64,000 bases of DNA from Blasia pusilla. Its lineage: Eukaryota; Marchantiophyta; Marchantiopsida; Blasiales. Each line of letters starts with the position of its first letter. The first letter of the stretch is position 1. The stretch covers positions 62,868,001-62,932,000 of the forward strand of contig CM114271.1 in NCBI GenBank assembly GCA_050084515.1, read 5' to 3'. Positions 23,012-35,739 of this stretch are shown here, one piece after another. A model generated the notes under the pieces. That model was not told where the DNA came from. It made no database searches and was given only the letters and a program-made list of their open reading frames with translations. A program made the translations under genes and the position numbers.

Positions 23012-25055
23012 ACCACCACGGGGGATAACTTTTTGGTGAGTGTGTAGATGTATCATGTGGTTTCACTGTTATGATTATCCTTTGATTTGGTGATTGGCAT
23101 TTAATCTCTCAGACCTATGTGTGGGGTGCCATTGCAGAGGTTGCTATATATTTTGTGCCCTTGTCATAGTTTTTGATGTGTTTCCTCGGCGATTATGACG
23201 ACATACCTTTGGACCACTCGCAAGTAAGGTGTCACTTTTCTCTTTGGTCTTACGTTCCCTGGTATCAATTCTTCACAAATCTGTTGTGTATATGACGGTG
23301 TATATGACGGTTACTACTATCTGAACATGCTTCTGTAGCGTATGTGTGTGCAGGTGACTTTGTGCAAAAATTTTCTTGCATTTTTGCGGGAGTTCATATC
23401 ATCATATTTTGCGGATGTTTAGGACTTAGCTCGTGATCAGGGCGCTTCCTTGGAGTAAGTATAGGAGAGTACCTACCTGGAACATAGGCTGTGAAGTTCT
23501 CTCTTTCTGCTTTGGACATCCCGTGAAAAGGGCAGATTTCTGTTCTTAATGTCTCCACTTATGGTTCTTATTTTTTTTGCAGGTGCAATGTAGGCCGTTT
23601 GGTGTATCGCTTCTGGCCCACATTTTCCCTTACCATTTTGTGTGTTATGAAGGTCTATCCAAGAAGGTTAGGTTACCTTAGTTGGGCTATAGGTCATGGT
23701 CTGCTGAACTATTGTAGACGAAATGGTGTGGACCAAAAGGATACCATTGTCAATAAAATTAAGCATACAACTTGCAGTGGAATTCTTGATCTTTGTCCCT
23801 AAGATTTTACTCTTGAATGATACCTAAAAAAATTCCTCATTAGCTTATTCTGATGTGTCTTAGATGTTATGAATGATGACATGTGCTTCCACCTGTAATT
23901 GGTGGTAAACTTTGTAATCCACAATGGATCGATGTATGAACACCAAGCTTGTCGATTCCAGAATTTCCAAGAAAGTAAAGCACTCATGTGTAATCAGCTC
24001 ATAAATAGATGGAGTACATGACACCCTGTTCAAAAAAAAAGACAAGTGTTGAAACACTCGGAGTAAGTACAAGTTTAGTGGACATAACTGCAGTGCCACG
24101 AGAAATGTATCAACAGCAAAATGTACGTGTTCATTCATGAACACCTCAAAGGCTGTGTTTCAAAGTCATTCGCTTCATACATCAGACTTTCAATTCTAGC
24201 CTTCTTGTTGCGTACCCCCCACTAAAACAATCGTCAATTTTGGTTAGACACGATTTTAATCAAGCCCTAATTAGGGGAAGTTCCTCTCACACCGCTAAAT
24301 GTTTACGAAGAGGCACGACCCTCAAGGGTAGGGTTCGTGGGCCTTCTGAGGTGTTTTTTTTTAGTTACGACTATAGAAGTAGTCAAAACTATATTATAGA
24401 AGTTCCCTAAAATTGACACAAGCGCATGGCGGTGCGGACTTCATGCCCCTAAACATGAAGCTCATGGTGTTGCGGAACCTCGCGTGGTTCGGGTACAAAC
24501 ATACTATCCTAAGTAAATAGTACAGGATTACTACGGATTGAATCCATCGTAAACCGACTATGATTACTAAGGTTTGGATACTTGAATATTAATTGAAAGT
24601 TGTTAAATTGGGTTTGGATACAACTATTACTATACAAAACCGTGAAGACAGGGTTACTATGGTTCACAACTTAACCTATACGATGGTTACTATGGTTTGG
24701 ATGCTTGTTTTACTATAACATGATTGCTCACTGTACATGAAAATGGGAAGCGAACACATTTCTCGTGCGTAAACATCCGGACCTTATATAAAGAATACCT
24801 TTTTTTATGATGAACATCAGATTTCTTGTGTTCCGTGGCTAATATGTGATATTCGGAAATGCTTCATCAATCATGAATCTGGGAATCCTGGACTACATAC
24901 AAATTATTGGGTCTTCTTGAGTACTCAAACATTTGACTTCTTTCCGCAACATATTGCTCTTCATCCAACACACTATCAAGTATGACATCTACAGTGGTTC
25001 TCTTAGTAGTAGTGCTGATTTTGTAGTTCTTATGTGGCCTTGTATCTACCAAAGG
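23012..25055. other. MULE interior between the two genes
   Basis: No coding region is supported. An acceptor-like pyrimidine tract with GCAG occurs near 23580, followed by an open stretch to 23802, but nothing recognisable is encoded. 24540-24720 holds repeated TTACTATGGTTTGGAT-like units, possibly a small nested MITE relic. Confidence 0.4.
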
Positions 25056-28051
25056 CTATTCTGACTGTTGAGTATTCTGCTTAGTTGCCTCGCTTTCATA
25101 TTGGCTCACGATAGCGTCCAAATCAAGATGATTACATGCATCTGCTTCCAATTCCACCTCCATGTTCAGATATTTTGATCGTTTCACTCTGGGAAAGGAC
25201 TCCATGTGGTTCATTATTTCTTGGGGTTGATTCTTCCGTGTGGAATGTGAATTCCTTCTTTGATGCATCCGCTCAAACCAACCCATCCGCCGACGCAGCC
25301 GACGATCTTGAGAATTGCCTCCAACAAAGGGTTCAGGGAAGTGTTGTCCAATGTTCATTAAATTTTCTGGAAGTTATGTGTTCGTCTCTATCCGCGCCTT
25401 CAAGCTCAGAAGTGAGTCCATATCCTTTTGCAAAAGTACATACAAATGTTCAAGAAGAACATTGCAGAATGGGACTCCAATGGTTGTGGCCAAGCATTTT
25501 TCCACCATCTCTCAAACATCTTCCTGAGTTGTTGCTTGTGATACAATTGTAGGAGTAGTAGCTTGCACCTCTTCTGGATAACCAACATCGTAAGACAACT
25601 CTGATTCCACTAGTGTGTGTCCATGTTGCTCCTGTGCATGCCTTTGCACCATGTTTTCCAATCCACCGGCTTTGCTACCAAAACGTGTGCCAAGGAAAGA
25701 CAACAACTCTACTTCAGAGTGCCCACTCAACAATAAGCACTTCACCTAATACAATTTAAAACGTCTCAGTAGGGTGCATGTAAAATCCTCGTACATCTAG
25801 TGCAGGAATAAGACATACTTTATACATAGGACTGTTTGATTTCAGGTGGGACTATAGCTTAATCACCAAATCCGGGGTGCAAGAAACACACCTGATGTTT
25901 GCACGTGAATCCTTCATTGGCACGAGAGCATGTACAAGCAACTTCTTTCTTGTCATAGTCAACCACATCATGCCAATAGTCTGGCTTGTAGCAACTCTTC
26001 ACCATTGCGCATTTCCTCCCATCTACCAATTGAAATGTGACATGGCTCTCTGGGATATCATTTGCCCTTCTAATAGCCATGAGAATGACTTTCTGGATTT
26101 CCTTGTTCCTCACCATACCCTCTAGTTTCAAAAAGCCCAAGTACCAAAAGAAATCTTCTATTTCCCCGCATAAGATCTGCACAAGCCATATGAGCTTCTT
26201 GGTGGGTTTTGTAGGCATGCTAGAAGTGAGATGCATCTTCAGAGTGTGGTGCCACCTTTCTATCGCGGCATTTGTATCTTGGTTGGATCTTGCATGCTAA
26301 CGATAGCCCTTTGCCCAAGTAACAATCTTAGGATGCCAATAGTTTAAATAGTATTTCACAAAGTGACGTTCACTTGCAGCCCACTTGCGCATGAAATGAT
26401 ACGAGACATCCATAGGATCTGGGACAGAAAACCATTGCTTAATTAATATGAACCCTACTCCCACAACGGACATAGCTGAGAAACAATGAAACACTACTAT
26501 TATTGACTCGCATAGAACATACCTTCTTCACGTGAGTACATGATACCACCCAAGTCTCTGTTCATGTCTGATTTTGTAATTGGACAGCGGACTCGTTGGT
26601 GCAATTGCTTTAACCAATTCTTCCTTACATGCCATAGACACAGGTCTATAGGAACATCGGGGAAGACTTCTCCGATTCCAGATTGTTCCTCTTTGGAGTT
26701 TTCAACTATAAAGCATGACGGTTTCCAACCGGGGCTACCAACCGACGCAAAATCTCTTGTCATATATGTATCTGCCCAATCCTTGATGTGGACCAATGCA
26801 TCCACTAGATCCCGATGTTGATGCCTCTGTAAAATGGCCCATACTAGAGGTAATCCGTTCTGAAACTTGTCAAAACCCAGCAACGTGAATAGCTGATACT
26901 GTGAACATAGAAAAGAGTGTGTTCAGGATTCCGATTGTTCATGTACATATCTATTAAAGTGAACACAACATTCCAAATGTTACCATTTCTGCCAGATTGT
27001 GCAGCAACTGTCAAATTATACCACAGAACTAATGTAGCCTATATACTCCTCTAAGAGAATGACATTACGGTTCTAAGGCCCTGAAATTACCTCATATGTG
27101 TTTGTGCCATGAGTGCCATCCATGGAGATGGCTCCACCGTTACCAAGATGCAAAAGATTCTGAAGCATCCAAGGTGTAGAAATGACCAGGCTAAAAGGTT
27201 GGCCTAAACTTGAAATGGCCTCCCTGTAGTGTATGACATTTTGAGGATGAGCTGTAACCCAATGTTGGATTGGAGTGGCGTCATCGGTCTCATCATACCC
27301 CCCTTTGCGTCTTTGCATTGAATGCTTGATATTAAGGATATCTTGTGGTTTTAACATAGCGTCCCTGCCCCAAGCTTGTTCCTTATTAGGATTATCTTGA
27401 ATGTGTTCACAAATCCATCTCCTATGCTCCTTCATGATATTTAAGGGGCTCACGTTCACTCGCAATAACCGTTCAACAAAATCCCTACAATGAGAACTCA
27501 ACTTTGGGGCAACAATTGCATTCGCAATGTCCGCATTCCTGTCTAAGTCCCCATGGCATATACAGCCCACCTTATAGACATGCTTGGAATGCATATGCCT
27601 CAACGTAGAACACCCAAGGCGGTCCTTTGAGGTTACAACGGCAAAGTGAAATTGGCATCCACGTCCCTGAGACAGCCCAAGCCGTGTACTTTGGCTTTCT
27701 GGCCTACTACCCTTACCTCCTTTGCAGCGCAGGTTTGAATCAAAAACCTCATTTGGCAGAGAGGTCCAGACGGTATTCCTATGATCCTGGGGTCCATATG
27801 AACACCAGTATCGAACTGTAACATGTATGTTCCCTCATTTGTTCTTCACCATGAATGAAGTCTTCAACCCTATTTGAAGGAATCCATGCCTCTTTTCTAT
27901 TGCCATACCAAATCAAATGCTCGCTCAAAAATGGACCAGGGAGAGGGTTTTGGATAACATCGCATTCAAATGCAGCTAAATATTTCTTGAATTTCACCAT
28001 GGCTATAAGCTGTTCAGGGATTGAAGTGCAGGCTTCAAGTGCAGGCTTCAA
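25056..28051 (-). pseudogene. MULE transposase (zinc finger, DDE core, SWIM), disabled
   Basis: Exons read roughly 28051-27091 (with frame breaks), 26898-26523, 26418-25892 and 25745-25056. Exon 1 holds a FLYWCH/WRKY-GCM-like zinc-finger region (RGCQFHFAVV near 27640; LRHMHSKH near 27590) and the first catalytic Asp in SMDGTHGTNTYE. Exon 2 continues YQLFTLLGFDKFQNGLPLVW and has LCLWHVRKNWLKQL, typical of MULE cores. Exon 3 ends in the SWIM finger (CTCSRANEGFTCKHQ). In-frame stops lie near 26300 (TAG), 25511 (TGA) and 25373 (TAA), and the N-terminus shifts frame near 27800 and 27640, so no functional protein is expected. Introns keep GT-AG sites. Confidence 0.85.
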
Positions 28052-28103
28052 GTGCAGGCTTCAAGTGCAGGCTTAAAGTGCAGACTTCAAGTGGAGGCTT
28101 CAA
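28026..28103. repeat. 13-bp minisatellite, six units
   Basis: GTGCAGGCTTCAA is repeated six times (28026-28103), the last three units with single changes. It overlaps the start of the transposase reading frame. Because 13 is not a multiple of three, each added or lost unit shifts the frame. Confidence 0.9.
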
Positions 28104-28689
28104 GTGTGAATTTTGTCCATTCGACCTAGGCAAGACCGGACAGTATATAAATGGAACACCAAAATTATAGTGCACATAATAATAGACATGTTTTCCTGGA
28201 TGTCGATCTAAGATTTTATCTATCACCATGGCTGAATGTGGCACCAATAGCTACTTACGTGCAAATTGGCAAATGATACTCACGGACGCAAATAATCTCT
28301 TACATAAAAAAGTTACGGAGTGGACCCCATCCGCCTAATCCGGCTTGAAATCCGCGGTCCACAACTCGTAATCAGTCAAGTTGGAACAAATCAAGCTCGT
28401 AATGAAATGCTAATCCGCTCTTAATCAGCTAATCACGGTCTCCGCATACAAAGCGCTCTTCCTCGTTCCATGTTTCTCCTCGCGCTCTTCTTCCGGCCAC
28501 GTTCCGTCACGTAACCTGCTCGTAATCAAATGCTAATCCGCTCGTAATGAAATACTAATCCTTCCGTGTTCAGTTTCTCCCGCTCTTCTCCGTTCGTTCC
28601 TAAATTCTCGAATCCCCTAATTCCCGCCCTAATACCCATGGGCAAAGTTCCGTCATTTGAACCGGACGTAGTCCATCCCTCCAACGGAC

Positions 28690-28909
28690 GGGATGGGGGC
28701 CGTCCATTTCGCGCCGTCCGTCTCCGGACACTGTCCATCTCTCCACGGCAATCGTCGCGACCTCCCTATCCTCCGTCGCGACCTCCTTATCCTCCATCGC
28801 GACCTCCCCATCCCATGGCACCTGAAACTTGAAACGTGGGCCCGACCCAGCTCGAGGTAGGCGCTACCCTACGCGCATTGAATGCATTTCGGGATAAACT
28901 ATGGACTTT
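28690..28909 (-). repeat. MULE right terminal inverted repeat
   Basis: Reverse complement of the left end. It carries three blocks of a unit of about 21 bp containing CGCGACCTCC (28752-28808), where the left arm has one. Confidence 0.85.
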
Positions 28910-28917
28910 GGTGGAAG

Positions 28918-31900
28918 AAGGGAGGGAGGGATGGAAAATAGAAAGAAGACAAAGAACATTTAGAAAAATAAACAAGACAAGAAATTTAAACAAAAGGAAA
29001 TGCGAAATCTAATCTTTGGAAGGAATAGTTTTGGGTTCCCATTTCAGATATTATGTCAAACAAAAATTTGTAGAAATGATAAACTTCAATAAAAAGGCTT
29101 GATGGAAAACCCATAAGGATACAAAGGAGGGGGGGACATAGAGAGCCAAAAACCCGTGGGCCAAAACCGGCCCATGAAAGAAAGAAGGGGGCCTTCCCCC
29201 ATATCGAAAATTTCTAGAGGGTGTTTCCAGCACATATTTCCAAATAGGTTGTGTCATGTCAAAGATCACCCTATATAGAACTCCTCGGGTGAAGATGTCA
29301 AACCCGTGACTCACCATAATTTGTTGTCCGAAGAAGAGGGAGCGGAAACTTTACAATCAGACACATTGAGTGGTTTTAGAAATACTTTGGAATCACACAC
29401 CCACGAACTTATGACCAGAAATGAGTGAGCAAAAGGAGAATTAGGGAATTTGGGGTCTTCGGGGAAGTAACAGAAGGGGAAGTTGAGGAGCTACCTATTA
29501 TTGAGTGAGCTAAAGTCCCAATTGCACACTTTTGGGTGTAGAGGAACCCCCTAATATTCCTGCTTTGATATATCTAGGAGCAATTTCCTATCCTTTTGGA
29601 TAAAAAAGAGAATCTAAAAAACATTCAGCCCATCAAATAAAAATTTGAAACCTTTAGATTAGACGCACAATCTTGAAAAGTAACTTAAGAAGAACTAAGA
29701 CAAATGATAAGGGTTAGGGTAAGAAAAACTATGGCCCGGCATTGGATTTTTTTTAAATGTTCCCAAAAATTTGGGCATCATCTCATTGCCAAAAGGTTAT
29801 TATGGCCACCATGAGACACATTGCTTGCATGGTGGCATTTGTGTGGCTCAAGGGGATGGCACTTTATGCCACGTGAGCACCATGAGCGCCAAGGTCAATG
29901 CTATTGTGTTAGTCTACTATTAATTTTTAAAATTTTGGTTTATGCAAAATCTTGAAAGAAAATTTAATTAATTAATTTTCAAATAAAAAAAACGATTTTT
30001 TTTAATGTTGTTTGCGATTTATCCACTTTAGGTGTTTGATGTTTTTTATGGCCGGCCCTAATTCTGTATAGGTCTTTAGGTGACTTTTTTCTGTTGTGTG
30101 TTGTGGTTGTTGATCCAATACGTTCTAACTGTAGCCGGCGTAGCAACAAGAATCAAAGAGTTAGATTACATGGTGAGAGTCCAAATATTTGCATAAATCG
30201 AATATTCTATCAATTGTTTCAAAAAATTCCCAAAGATTCAATCCCAATTTTCCATGGGACATCCCATCATTTTCAATTTGACATTGCAACTAGTTTCTAC
30301 CTATGTGGAAGTCAAATAACCCCAATATTACGTAATTTTTTCCAAAAAATTACCAAAAATTCCATATTCAATTCCAAATATTTTGGGATTGAACATGGCT
30401 TTCTTTGTCTTCTTTTTGAGTTTTTTTTATATCAAAATGGATTTTTTTTCTACAAGAAGGAGTGAATGGTTTTGTTTCCCATCTAATTGGTACAAATTTT
30501 ATGCTATGTTTATTACATGGGTAATTGCTATCAAATGTTAGTATCTCATAATATAGATGTTTCCTAGTATTACAATTACTAGTAAGTCGCCTACTTAAGG
30601 GCCGTGCTCATGGGCAACCTCCTCTTTACTTCCACCTTTCTTCCCACTCTAATGGGATCACAAAAAAATAAATTTTGAAGGACACATGTCATAAAAGGAG
30701 GGCATAGTCGATGCCACATGTCAACAATAGAGGTGTCGCCATGGGAGGCCATCCTCTCTTAAAAGTATGATAATTAGGAGCACTTGATAATTGACACAAG
30801 AATGGAAATGAATTTTCATAGAAATGCAAGGTGCAAAAAAATGGATTTCATGCGATCATGATAAAGAACTTTAAAAAAGGCAACTTCTTATGAATTAAAC
30901 TAGAATAATAGATTTCACCACCCACTAAAATTTTTATGACCATAAATTTGGTCAATCCTGGTAATCCATTCTAACATAAATATAAATAAATAATTCATGG
31001 AGAGAAATAATTAATTAAATATTCAGCATCCATTTTTTCACCTTGCTTAATCCGCCTAAAAATAGATACCTAAACTCCCCTCTCCTTCGGCCAAAGTCAT
31101 TTGAAGACAAACAAGACTTTCACAAATAATACCCAATAATAGTATTATAACATTTTTTGCTGGCACGGTTCACGAAATATTCTACGCATAAAGAAACTGA
31201 AATGCTAATCCGAAAATACTTTACCAAGTTTGCGTGCACGGTGAGAGTATGTAGTGTGCTAATGCTTAAAATAAAAGGGTTAAAATGGTTGGCAATTCCC
31301 TTTGAACACTTGTAAAGAGTCGGCGTGGCATCTGAGTCTCGCCGTCTCTCCCTTCTCGTTTCTTAAGATTTCTTTCCAATCTTATCTTTAGTCATGAGAG
31401 TATCTAGATTTTTACATGCGGAATAACGGATCGCTCATATGAGAATTCTCTCTGAAGTACTTCCATTTATTCTTACAAGTTCTAGGGACAGTGATATCCT
31501 CCTAAAAAGACATAATACTACCGGTATAACAAAAACCTCATGTCCCCTCGATTTATTTCATCCGTCAACTCGAGATTAGAAAAGTGAATTATCAAAATGC
31601 GACGACTTTGGCCAATTACTAGCACCAGTTTGGGTATGCGCTCATCTCCTATTAAAGTTCCCAAACCAGCTTGTCTTCCAACCATCCATTAGTTAAGATT
31701 CTTATGACTCTAAATTTATGTTATCACTACTCAAACCAGATCTATTAGGGATATAAAGACCCTCGACGTAGCAGGGTATTCAACTCCCGGGCACAAGTTA
31801 GGACTTCCGTCATTTGAGATCATGCCTAATTTAATTTTGGAAATAAGAGTTACACCACATAGAGAAGGATACACCACAAATGACAAGAAATCCCTACGAT

Positions 31901-32517
31901 AACATGGGGAAGATGGAGGGTTTCTAATAACCCTCGTGTCTAAACATCTTAGAATTAGTCAATTAGAAAAGGACTCATACAAAATGCATGCATGGCTTTT
32001 TCCACTACAGTACAATCTCGTGCATATCAAGGTAGGAAACTATAAATAAATTATGTTTTTTTCCTCTGAAATCCATGATTAAACTAATTCGACCACAAAT
32101 TAGAAAATAGGAAATTAGAAAATAGGAGGATGAATGAATGGACTCAAACCTAATGATTTATGGAACAAGGAGAAAACATGACGAAAAATGAAACAAGTAG
32201 TTCAATTGCCCAACTAGGAAAGTTGCATTTTTACGCCTAAATACTAGTAATAGTAAATATCCTTTAGTGATAATTCATGTTTCAATGCAATCATCTGGAG
32301 ATCGGAAATTACGAGTAATCGTAACCAATTAAGATCAAGAATTTCCGTTTCATTTAAAATTGGTCGAAAAAAACTGACGGGATATAAGGGGTTTCCTTTG
32401 TATAAGGTATTTGGAAACTAGTTCGAGAGCTGGTCTTACCGTTCCCGGCTGTCAAATACCCGCTCAGAAAAAAAACAAAAAAAAAAAAAAAAAAAATAAA
32501 AAAATATATATAGATAG
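28918..32517. other. AT-rich spacer without recognised genes
   Basis: Long A/T-rich tracts with only short frames on either strand. A LINE-like tail (minus, about 29096-29180) matches the fragments at 18230 and 32518. A short Pro/Ser-rich plus-strand frame at the start belongs to the MULE end. Nothing else is supported. Confidence 0.5.
29096..29180 (-). repeat. LINE-like 3' tail fragment
   Basis: The minus strand reads CCCCCTCCTTTGTATCC-type sequence followed by TTATGGGTTTTCCATCAAGC, the best preserved of three related tails. No RT domain is upstream, so it is a 5'-truncated relic or an unrelated short repeat. Confidence 0.4.
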
Positions 32518-32590
32518 AAAAAGGATGGGAAACCCATCACGATACAAAAGAGGGGGCATGGAGACCCAAAACATAGACCTCAAGAGGCCG
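32518..32590 (-). repeat. LINE-like 3' tail fragment beside a poly(A/T) tract
   Basis: The minus strand reads TTTTGTATCGTGATGGG and CCCATC, then runs into a 40-nt T-rich tract (plus-strand A tract at 32467-32507). It is the third member of the family seen at 18230 and 29096. Confidence 0.35.
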
Positions 32591-32600
32591 GAACTCGCTG

Positions 32601-32735
32601 CCGTGGAAAAGCTCCTCCGACCGATGTGGAAGCCGGTTTTTCTAATCTCGTACCGGCTACCGTGGAAAAGCTCCCCGGACCGATTCGGAAGCCGGTTTTT
32701 CTAATCTCGTACCGGCTCCCGTGGAATAACTCTCC
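32601..32735. repeat. 59-bp tandem repeat, two copies plus a partial third
   Basis: Units at 32601-32659 and 32660-32718 begin CCGTGGAAAAGCTCC and end TACCGGCTa/c; a third unit starts at 32719 and fades. It is GC-rich in AT-rich surroundings. Confidence 0.85.
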
Positions 32736-35149
32736 ACTTTCAATATCATTCTATTTACTTCTCTCTGTATAATCTCAAATTAACATGATCTAAAGTATTT
32801 TTGAAAGAAATCCTGCGGCACACTATAAACAAACAACTACAAAAATCTATATCTGAAACCATTATGTAATAATCGCTCTTTAAATATAATTTTCAAGCTT
32901 TTGTAATAAGGTTTTCGTTAGAAAAGCCCAAAAGAAATGCGAAATTCGTATTTTTTTATCCTTCATCGGCCGGCTACATGTCATCCATATGACAAACCGG
33001 CACTTGACGTGTGGATCGGACCGACGAGACTCGAAAATTATGTGAGGGGCCTTCTAAGATTCCTTACGTAAGGAGAATTGAGAAGAACAGTGCACCTGCC
33101 AACTTGGTATTGTATGGATTTGTATTCTAAACATTCGAGTACGGAAATACCCAAGCACGGATCCCCTTAGGAAGCCGAGCCCGAGCCGCTACTTTTGTTT
33201 GCTATTTGGTCTGTTTTGTCTCCTCACGAGGAGGACTCCCGTCGCTCCCGTTCGATAATTTACTCCGTTCAGTCCGTCCCCGCTATTTTGACTGCGTCTC
33301 ATGGCCCTTGGACAGCTGATCGCGACCGAGAGTCAGTGGGCCCTCGTCGCGCGACTCACGCCGCGAAGCCTCCGTCAGCATTCCTGGAATATTCCAGCCT
33401 AAGCTATCCGTACCACTTGTCTGTGAATTATTGTTCAGATAAGATTACTGGGATCAAAATTATCAAATGCATAGTTTTGGCGAGATCTTGTCGAAGTTTT
33501 TCCCTGGAACTTTCGCATCCACACAGTGGCACACACTGACCTTGGCCCCTCGGCCAAGACCAAGGTTACGGGATATTCCACGGTATCTTGTTCTTGTATG
33601 GAATATACTCATTCGATATGAGAAGTATGCTTGCGATGATTTAATAAAAACCAGCTGAATAACATTTATATTTATATTTATTAATAAAATTATCAGTATA
33701 TAAAGAAAATAGGAAGGCTTTGGGAAGCATTGAATTTTTTATGAGCGTTAAAAAAATTTTTAATATTTTAATATTATCTTAAATATTTTAAATACAAAAA
33801 TATATTTTCATTTCATTTCCAGATTTTACTTATTCTAATAATATTATTTTTAGAATACGTAATTTTCTTTCTTTAAAATTTAAAACATAAAATAAAATAA
33901 ATCATAAATAAATTAGTACGTGTTATACTTAGTTCTTTTCCCAAAAAAGTAATACAATCCATCCTATTCGAAGAAATCCAAAATAATTAATGTTCTATTT
34001 AACCATTTTCTCATAAAATTAATATAATGCATCCTATTTGAACTTTGAAAAAAATTATAAAAGGAAAAGAAAAGTCAACTACATCTCATCAAAGGAAGGA
34101 GGCAAGAAATGAAAAGAAAAAACCACTACAGACCTCAAAAAGAAAACACTCCATGAAGAAAATATTTCATGAATTAATTATTATTCCATGCTTGAAACAA
34201 ATTCATGAACACTAGTGGTTGTAAGATGGGAATAGATGACGATAGGAGACACCACCAACCAATTTGGTTAACTGGTCTCAAATCCTTGTGCATGATTTAA
34301 TACCACCAAAATCCATTATTGATCGTAATTAACAGAGATAAAAAGATTACAAGAGGGACTGTTTGATGAAGAGCGTTTCATTCTTTTTTAGAAGAAAAGA
34401 AAGAAGAAGTGAAACCCTCTTCATCAAATAGTCCCTCTTGTAATCACTTTTTTTAAAGAAATTTTCTAGACATAATAACCCACCTTCCTCAACTTCTCGT
34501 GCGGATTTAAATATTTGAATGAAATGATCTTAAAAATAAAATAAAATTAGAAAATGAAATGAAAAACACCTATAAGCAAGATCCTATGAAAAAAATTTTA
34601 AGATAAAATCTGGAAAATTTTGTGTAAAAAGAGCACTCAACATCTTTTAAATTTGAATATAAAAAAATATATTTTATATTTTCATAATCTATTCTTATCA
34701 TATTATTCTAGGAGAATTTTCTTCACTATATATTCATATAATCCCACAATAGTCCATTTTTTAAAATTATATATATATATATGCTCTTCAATCAAAGTTT
34801 TGATATTTTTACTTTTTACTTTTAGGATGACGATATCTATACTTTAGGTTTTTTTTTCATAAATGATTGAATTGTATATTCATTCTAATGAGAAATTATT
34901 TTTCTTGAAATTTCAACTTCAAGAAATAGAAGATTCCAAGTATGCTATTTTATTTAATATTTTTTTTTTCAATCTCATTTCTTGAATTGGTAAAGATTTA
35001 TTTATTTTTCCTTGTGAATAATCTAAGCCTATCATTAAGAGAATGGGTTTGGTTTGATAAGAGAAATATGATATCTCAAATAAGAGATTTGTTATGTTGT
35101 GACATTACAAAAAGAGAATGAGCTCTCAAGCTCATTCTCTTTGGATATA
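32736..35149. other. AT-rich spacer without recognised genes
   Basis: 33200-33560 is GC-richer and open on the plus strand but has no recognisable domain. 33660-34950 is very AT-rich and holds the inverted repeat at 34341-34450. Nothing else is supported. Confidence 0.5.
34341..34450. repeat. Inverted repeat of about 110 bp, possibly a fold-back MITE
   Basis: GATTACAAGAGGGACTGTTT (from 34345) and its continuation pair with the reverse of CCCTCTTGTAATC (to 34445) over about 36-40 bp with two or three mismatches, around an A/T- and purine-rich loop. The arms keep pairing into flanking A and T runs. No target duplication is obvious. Confidence 0.7.
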
Positions 35150-35324
35150 TGTCGTGCACATAAATATCACTACACAACATATATCGTTTTCACCAAACAT
35201 ACACACAAACACTCACGATCCCATGCTAAGTCATTACATCCAAATATCGAGACGAGATGTACCAAAATATCTCCAATAAATCAAATAGACCTCACACAAT
35301 CTCTCCATGGTGCACAAAAATCAA

Positions 35325-35365
<41 letters not shown>

Positions 35366-35739
35366 TATGTGAAATCAAACTCACTCTCCTATGAGAGGCT
35401 TAGATTACACACACAAGGCAAAGAGGACTATAAGTCCGCCGCCTCATGCCAAGAGGTTAAACAAAGAGAGAAAAAACTCTCAAGCTCTCTCTCTTGGAGG
35501 TATACCTCCTTTGGCTCTTAACCTACTGTAGTGGGTCAAGGGCCACTTCCCAAAGTAGAAAGTTAACACTTACCCAAAATAGTAACTTTCTTTATATGGC
35601 TCCAAAAGAGCCGAAATGAAGGGCAAACCTTCTCTCTCAAGTTACACTTAGCAAGTCATCCTCGACCTTTTGAAATTGTCCTCTAGTATTTCCAAAGGCG
35701 CTCTATTAGACCTCATTGATGTATTCTAAAAGACGTGAT
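35150..35739 (-). mobile_element. Solo LTR of Ty3 family A
   Basis: Reverse copy of the M+T unit: the terminal module T is at 35150-35276 and module M at 35277-35739. ATATA stands on both sides (35145-35149 and 35740-35744), a probable 5-bp target duplication, although the AT-rich context weakens it. No copy of T precedes M. It has picked up a (TC)n expansion. Confidence 0.7.
35331..35358. repeat. TC/CA microsatellite
   Basis: About 13 TC units run into a short CA repeat inside the solo LTR; the other copies have short GAGAGA stretches at this place. Confidence 0.9.

Larger units (their letters stand above)
19647..28909. mobile_element. Mutator-like element (MULE), 9.26 kb, complete ends
   Basis: The ends are long inverted repeats: the left tip GCCATAGTTTGTCCCGGAAA and the reverse complement of the right tip (AAAGTCCATAGTTTATCCCG) run together through CATTCAATGCGCGTAGGG and beyond for about 200 bp, with indels. 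GGTGGAAG stands on both flanks (19639-19646 and 28910-28917), an 8-9-bp target duplication as expected for MULEs. Inside are a minus-strand transposase (25.06-28.05 kb) and a plus-strand gene (21.4-23.0 kb) that converge. The transposase is broken, so the element is now probably immobile unless helped in trans. Confidence 0.9.

Noticed and set aside
28566-28832. Pro/Arg/Ser-rich frame of 88 aa
   Set aside because: It lies in the MULE right terminal repeat with its repeated CGCGACCTCC blocks.
32467-32507. Poly(A) run as a LINE or processed-pseudogene tail
   Set aside because: It lies on the wrong side and strand relative to the LINE-like tail beside it, and no coding sequence is attached.
35099-35521. 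140-aa frame on the plus strand
   Set aside because: It lies inside a reverse-oriented solo LTR and includes a microsatellite.
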